A DNA stretch of 64,000 bases. It comes from an uncultured Collinsella sp. (lineage in GTDB: Bacteria > Actinomycetota > Coriobacteriia > Coriobacteriales > Coriobacteriaceae). Where the stretch lies: positions 1-64,000 of the forward strand of contig CAAFGG010000032.1 in NCBI GenBank assembly GCA_900762325.1. Reading direction: 5' to 3'. The notes below the pieces were generated by a model, which saw nothing but the letters and a program-made list of their open reading frames with translations, searched no databases and was not told the origin of the DNA. Each line of letters opens with the position of its first letter. Position 1 is the stretch's first letter. This document shows, piece by piece, positions 60,847 to 64,000 of the stretch. A program made the position numbers and the translations under genes.

Positions 60847-61500
60847 CTACCCCCTCAGCTCGGACAGGTCGCGCGCATCGAGCGAGTGGGAGTCGTCCCA
60901 AATGCGACGCACGACGATGGACATGATGATGACGGCAAAGATGGCGTCGGTGGCGATACCGATCTCGATGATCTCGGGAGCGGTGGGGGCCAAAAGCGCA
61001 AGCGTCACATGGCTGCCGTTTTCCATAAGGCAGTATCCAAAGATCTGCTTCATGATGTTGCGCTGCGAGATGATGCAGGTGAGGCCCACAAAGAAGTGAG
61101 CGAAGCTAATAGCGAGCGCAGGCGTTGCGACCTCGGCCGTGGGCAGGCTGATCTGCGTCACGACGGCAAAGCAAATCGCGACCTCGACGGCGATGATGCA
61201 AATGGCCCACGCGGGCTTAAGACCGGCCTTGAGCGATGCGTCGCTCGGCTCGCCCATCTTCTTGTATGCGCGGTTGAGGATGTAAGGGACCAGGACGACC
61301 TTAGTGATAAAGGCAGATCCAGCCCACATAAGCAGCTCCTGCGCACCAGTGGTGACACCGAGCGTGGCGAGAAGCCCCACGAGCACCAGCGACTGCACCG
61401 CATACCAGTGGATGGAATGTTTGATGTTCTTGGAGACAACCACCATGGTGGACGTGACGATCAGAAGGCCGCCAAGGATGTTGACGATCGAATAACCCAT
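60847..61500 (-). CDS. hyfE: Hydrogenase-4 subunit HyfE
   Basis: A 217-residue membrane protein with about six hydrophobic segments, opening S-I-V-N-I-L-G-G-L-L-I-V-T-S-T-M-V-V. The second half carries a NuoK-like region (E-I-G-I-A-T-D-A-I-F-A-V-I-I-M-S-I-V-V). HyfE combines a NuoK-like portion with extra helices and is specific to hydrogenase-4. Position between HyfD and HyfF matches the E. coli gene order exactly. Confidence 0.88.
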   Translation of the reverse strand: MGYSIVNILGGLLIVTSTMVVVSKNIKHSIHWYAVQSLVLVGLLATLGVTTGAQELLMWAGSAFITKVVLVPYILNRAYKKMGEPSDASLKAGLKPAWAICIIAVEVAICFAVVTQISLPTAEVATPALAISFAHFFVGLTCIISQRNIMKQIFGYCLMENGSHVTLALLAPTAPEIIEIGIATDAIFAVIIMSIVVRRIWDDSHSLDARDLSELRG

Positions 61501-61513
61501 GTCGTTCTACCTC

Positions 61514-62971
61514 CTAACCGATCCAGCTGGCCGAAAGCGGGCCGCTGACGATGACCATGATGATGAGTACGATGAACACGAATGCCATTGCCTTGGGGAG
61601 CGGTGCACCAGCGGCGACTTCCTCGCTCGGCTCACCGGGCAGGCAATAGCCCATCCACTTGAGGAACCAGGCAAAGGTGGCGACGGTCTCGGCGACCATG
61701 ATGCACACGAGCACCAGGATCGCGACGTTGCCGGCACCAACGGAAAAGCCGCCGGCGATAATCTGGAACTTCGAGAAGAACGTGTTCATGGGCGGCACGC
61801 CGGCAATGGCGAGCGCCGCCACACCAAAGCCCACACCCGAGATCGGGTACTTCTTTACGATGCCGCGCAGCTTGGGCAGCATACGCGTGCCGAGCGTAAA
61901 GGAGAACGAACCCGCGATCAGGAAGAACAGGGTCTTGGCGAAGGCGTGGTTAAAGATGTGGCACACGGCACCATCGAAGGCGAGCTGGCTGCCAAAGACC
62001 GAAAGGCCCAGACCAAAGAACACATAGGAGAGCTGGGCGATCGTGGAGAAGGCCAGCAGGCGCTTCATGTCCTTTTGCGGCAGGTACATCAGGAAGCCAA
62101 AGAGCATGGTGACCATGGCGTCGATAATGGCGACCCAGCCCACGATCTCGGGAATCTCGCCGGCAGAGACGAGTGCGCGCGCGAACACGCACACGCCAAC
62201 CTTAACCATCGAGGCACCATGCAGGTAGGCCGAAACAGGCGTCGGCGCCTCCATGGCCGAAGGCAGCCACATGTACATGGGAACCTGTGCGGACTTGGCC
62301 CAAGCGGCAAAGAGCACCAGCAGAAGGACGATGGCCTTGAGCTTGGCGTCGAGGCCGGCGATCGCGGTGATGGCGAAGGTGCCGGTGTGGGCAAACACGA
62401 TAGCAGCGCCCAGATACAGGCCGAGCGCACCGATATGCGTGATGATCAGGGCCTTCATGCCGGCCTTCTTGGCCGTAGGCGACATGTAGTAGCTGATGAG
62501 GCCCCAAGAGCAGGCACCCGTGATCTCAAAGAACACGAGCTGGCCCAAAAGGGTCGAGCTGTACACGAGGCCGGCCATGGCACCGATGAAGGTCGCGAGA
62601 TACGCGTAGAAGCGACGACGCGGTGCGTCGGGATGCTCACGGTTATTCTCGCTCATATAGGGAATCGAATAGATCACGACAAGCAGGCCGATACCCACAA
62701 AGGCGGGCGCGAGCAGCGTGCTCATGCGATCGAAGGTGAATCCCATGACGAGGGTCTGCCCGAACGAGATCAGGGGAACCTGCGTGTCGGGCATGCCGGC
62801 GCCAGCGAAATTCGCGGCGAGGGCGATGGTGCAGACCGTCGAGACGGCGGCACCCAAAACGCTGAACCACTTGGCGTACGGACGGGGGAACAGGGCGACG
62901 AGCACCGAGGCCACCATCGGGGCCGCGATGGCGACCAAGCCGAGAAGGGACAGACTGACTGCAAATGACAT
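61514..62971 (-). CDS. hyfD: Hydrogenase-4 antiporter-like subunit (HyfD)
   Basis: A 485-residue NuoN/NuoL-like membrane protein with about 13-14 helices. The conserved lysine lies in L-F-A-A-W-A-K-S-A-Q-V-P-M-Y-M-W-L-P and the following segment P-T-P-V-S-A-Y-L-H-G-A-S-M-V-K is the second charged helix. A-H-I-F-N-H-A-F-A-K-T-L-F-F carries the histidine and lysine. HyfD length in E. coli is about 480, which separates it from the longer HyfB. It contributes a proton channel. Confidence 0.9.
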   Translation of the reverse strand: MSFAVSLSLLGLVAIAAPMVASVLVALFPRPYAKWFSVLGAAVSTVCTIALAANFAGAGMPDTQVPLISFGQTLVMGFTFDRMSTLLAPAFVGIGLLVVIYSIPYMSENNREHPDAPRRRFYAYLATFIGAMAGLVYSSTLLGQLVFFEITGACSWGLISYYMSPTAKKAGMKALIITHIGALGLYLGAAIVFAHTGTFAITAIAGLDAKLKAIVLLLVLFAAWAKSAQVPMYMWLPSAMEAPTPVSAYLHGASMVKVGVCVFARALVSAGEIPEIVGWVAIIDAMVTMLFGFLMYLPQKDMKRLLAFSTIAQLSYVFFGLGLSVFGSQLAFDGAVCHIFNHAFAKTLFFLIAGSFSFTLGTRMLPKLRGIVKKYPISGVGFGVAALAIAGVPPMNTFFSKFQIIAGGFSVGAGNVAILVLVCIMVAETVATFAWFLKWMGYCLPGEPSEEVAAGAPLPKAMAFVFIVLIIMVIVSGPLSASWIG

Positions 62972-62986
62972 TGTTTCTCCCTTCTC

Positions 62987-63913
62987 CTACACGCCGACGA
63001 CCACGAAGACAAACGCCAGAACGGCGATGCCCACGACGGCCCAGGTCTGATTGCCGAGTACCTTAAAACGCGAGCGCGAGCAGGAGTTCTCGATCACGCC
63101 GCATACGACAAAGTCGATCAGGCACTTCACCAGGAAGATGACCGCGCCCAGAACGGCGGCGGCGCCCACGGTCGCGGGCTCGCCCCAAGGGATGAAGATC
63201 GCGCAGAACCAAGCGACGACCAGGACCTGTTTCATGGACATGGCAAGCTTGGCCATGGCGAGCGACGGGCCGGAAAGCTCGGCGAGCGGACCTTCCTGAA
63301 GCTCTTGCTCGGCCTCGGCCTGATCAAACGGCAGCTTGCCGAGTTCCATGTAGCAGGCGATCGCAAAGGCGATGCCGGCGAGGATCACGGCGACCGGCGC
63401 GTCGATGGCGCCCGTCATGATGTGCTGACCCATGGTGGCGATGTCAGTGGAGCCGCACACCAGGGCGGCGGCAAACAGCGCCAGCAGCATGGACGGCTCG
63501 ATAAGCACGCTCATGAGCAGCTCGCGGACGCCGCCGATACCAGCGTAGGCGTTGGACGAATCCACACCGCAGAGGGCGAAGAAGAAGCGGGCGAGCGCCA
63601 GGCTGTACATGATAGTGATGGCGTCACCAAAGACCGGGATGGGGCTTTGTGCCGTAAAGAGCGGCAGGCCCATCGCGAGCATAAAGGCGACGGCGAAGAA
63701 CAGCGGCGGCATAATGCGAAGCGCAAAGCTCGCGTCCTCGCTCTGGGACTCGGGGCGCGCAAAGAGCTTGGCCAGGTCTCGGTAGTCCTGCATGATGCTG
63801 GGGCCGCGACGGTTGTGCATCTTGGCGCGGATCACGCGGCCGAGACCGGAGAAGAACGGTGCGACGGCCATGACGACCACGCCCTGCAGAACGGCAAGTA
63901 CGATGTTGTTCAT
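62987..63913 (-). CDS. hyfC: Hydrogenase-4 membrane anchor subunit (HyfC/HycD)
   Basis: A 308-residue NuoH-like protein with eight hydrophobic segments. The quinone-site-like loop residues are in N-R-R-G-P-S-I-M-Q-D-Y-R-D-L-A-K-L and E-L-G-K-L-P-F-D-Q-A-E-A-E-Q-E-L. It anchors the soluble [NiFe] module to the membrane arm. The ATG lies 12 bases after the preceding stop (63926) with GGAGGGGAG before it. Confidence 0.92.
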   Translation of the reverse strand: MNNIVLAVLQGVVVMAVAPFFSGLGRVIRAKMHNRRGPSIMQDYRDLAKLFARPESQSEDASFALRIMPPLFFAVAFMLAMGLPLFTAQSPIPVFGDAITIMYSLALARFFFALCGVDSSNAYAGIGGVRELLMSVLIEPSMLLALFAAALVCGSTDIATMGQHIMTGAIDAPVAVILAGIAFAIACYMELGKLPFDQAEAEQELQEGPLAELSGPSLAMAKLAMSMKQVLVVAWFCAIFIPWGEPATVGAAAVLGAVIFLVKCLIDFVVCGVIENSCSRSRFKVLGNQTWAVVGIAVLAFVFVVVGV

Positions 63914-63925
63914 GCTCTCCCCTCC

Positions 63926-64000
63926 TTAACCCATTTGCACGGCGAGCACGAGGAACACCACGAGCGCCGCGACGATGTAGCAGATATAGATGCTGTAGTT
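63926..64000 (-). CDS. hyfB: Hydrogenase-4 subunit HyfB, C-terminal end only
   Basis: The last 24 codons of a leftward gene are visible: N-Y-S-I-Y-I-C-Y-I-V-A-A-L-V-V-F-L-V-L-A-V-Q-M-G, a terminal hydrophobic helix. In the hyf gene order the gene before hyfC is hyfB (NuoL-like), and the helix fits its C-terminus. Identity rests on position, since the rest is outside the window. Confidence 0.7.
   Translation of the reverse strand, partial: NYSIYICYIVAALVVFLVLAVQMG

Noticed and set aside
57307..61548. A 1413-residue plus-strand protein
   Set aside because: It lies opposite the hyf genes, whose motifs are clear on the minus strand. The His/Gly/Asp-rich composition marks it as antisense of membrane-protein genes.

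Overview
The window comes from a high-GC, strictly anaerobic actinobacterium, most probably Collinsella or a close relative (Coriobacteriia). This is inferred from the gene set (hydrogenase-4/formate hydrogenlyase, selenocysteine machinery, Se-type xanthine dehydrogenase family, LoaP-led polysaccharide operon), the GC-rich codon use and the many long intergenic palindromes. No database search was possible, so the genus is an inference.

Layout. (1) 0-14.5 kb is an accessory region beside a tRNA-Val gene. It holds small regulators and proteins of unknown function, decayed gene fragments, an AT-rich retron whose reverse transcriptase is fused to a trypsin-like protease, a DUF1828-type pair, an LPXTG surface protein with a rotting paralogue, an IS3 remnant, and a KAP-type P-loop NTPase near a possible HEPN protein. 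(2) 14.6-24.9 kb is a leftward exopolysaccharide/capsule operon. Read from its promoter it runs LoaP antiterminator, initiating sugar transferase, two GT2, GT4, EpsG-like polymerase, GT32, GT8 (frameshifted at a G7 tract), GT2 (containing a perfect palindrome) and a Wzx-like flippase. (3) 25-46.7 kb is mainly housekeeping: thrS, a zinc-ribbon membrane protein, a GlpA-like/FAD oxidoreductase/DUF1667 operon, pepQ-like, folC, valS, clpX, clpP, tig, tRNA-Leu, a two-gene xanthine dehydrogenase-family hydroxylase and gdhA. (4) 46.9-54 kb is a selenium/molybdenum block: a DUF3343-like Se/S carrier candidate, mobA, tRNA-Sec, selB, selA and a molybdopterin oxidoreductase with Cys at the metal-ligand position. 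(5) 54-64 kb is a hydrogenase-4 operon, hyfB (partial), C, D, E, F, G, H, I, J/hycH, hycI and a formate channel, all leftward.

How the genes work together. The hyf membrane arm and [NiFe] module, together with a formate dehydrogenase, would oxidise formate to CO2 and H2. HycI matures the large subunit and the FocA-type channel moves formate. mobA, selA, selB and tRNA-Sec supply the cofactor and amino acid that formate dehydrogenases and Se-type hydroxylases need. No selD and no UGA-containing enzyme were found in this window.

The most unusual signals are: the retron, with an 11-bp a1/a2-like inverted repeat just upstream of the RT-protease fusion; a six-site array at 27.59-27.81 kb in which one 15-17 bp repeat alternates orientation every 40 nt around unique 23/25-nt spacers; a set of long palindromic intergenic elements, some sharing a core but not arms; a G7-tract frameshift in a glycosyltransferase; and a perfect 24-bp palindrome inside another glycosyltransferase gene.
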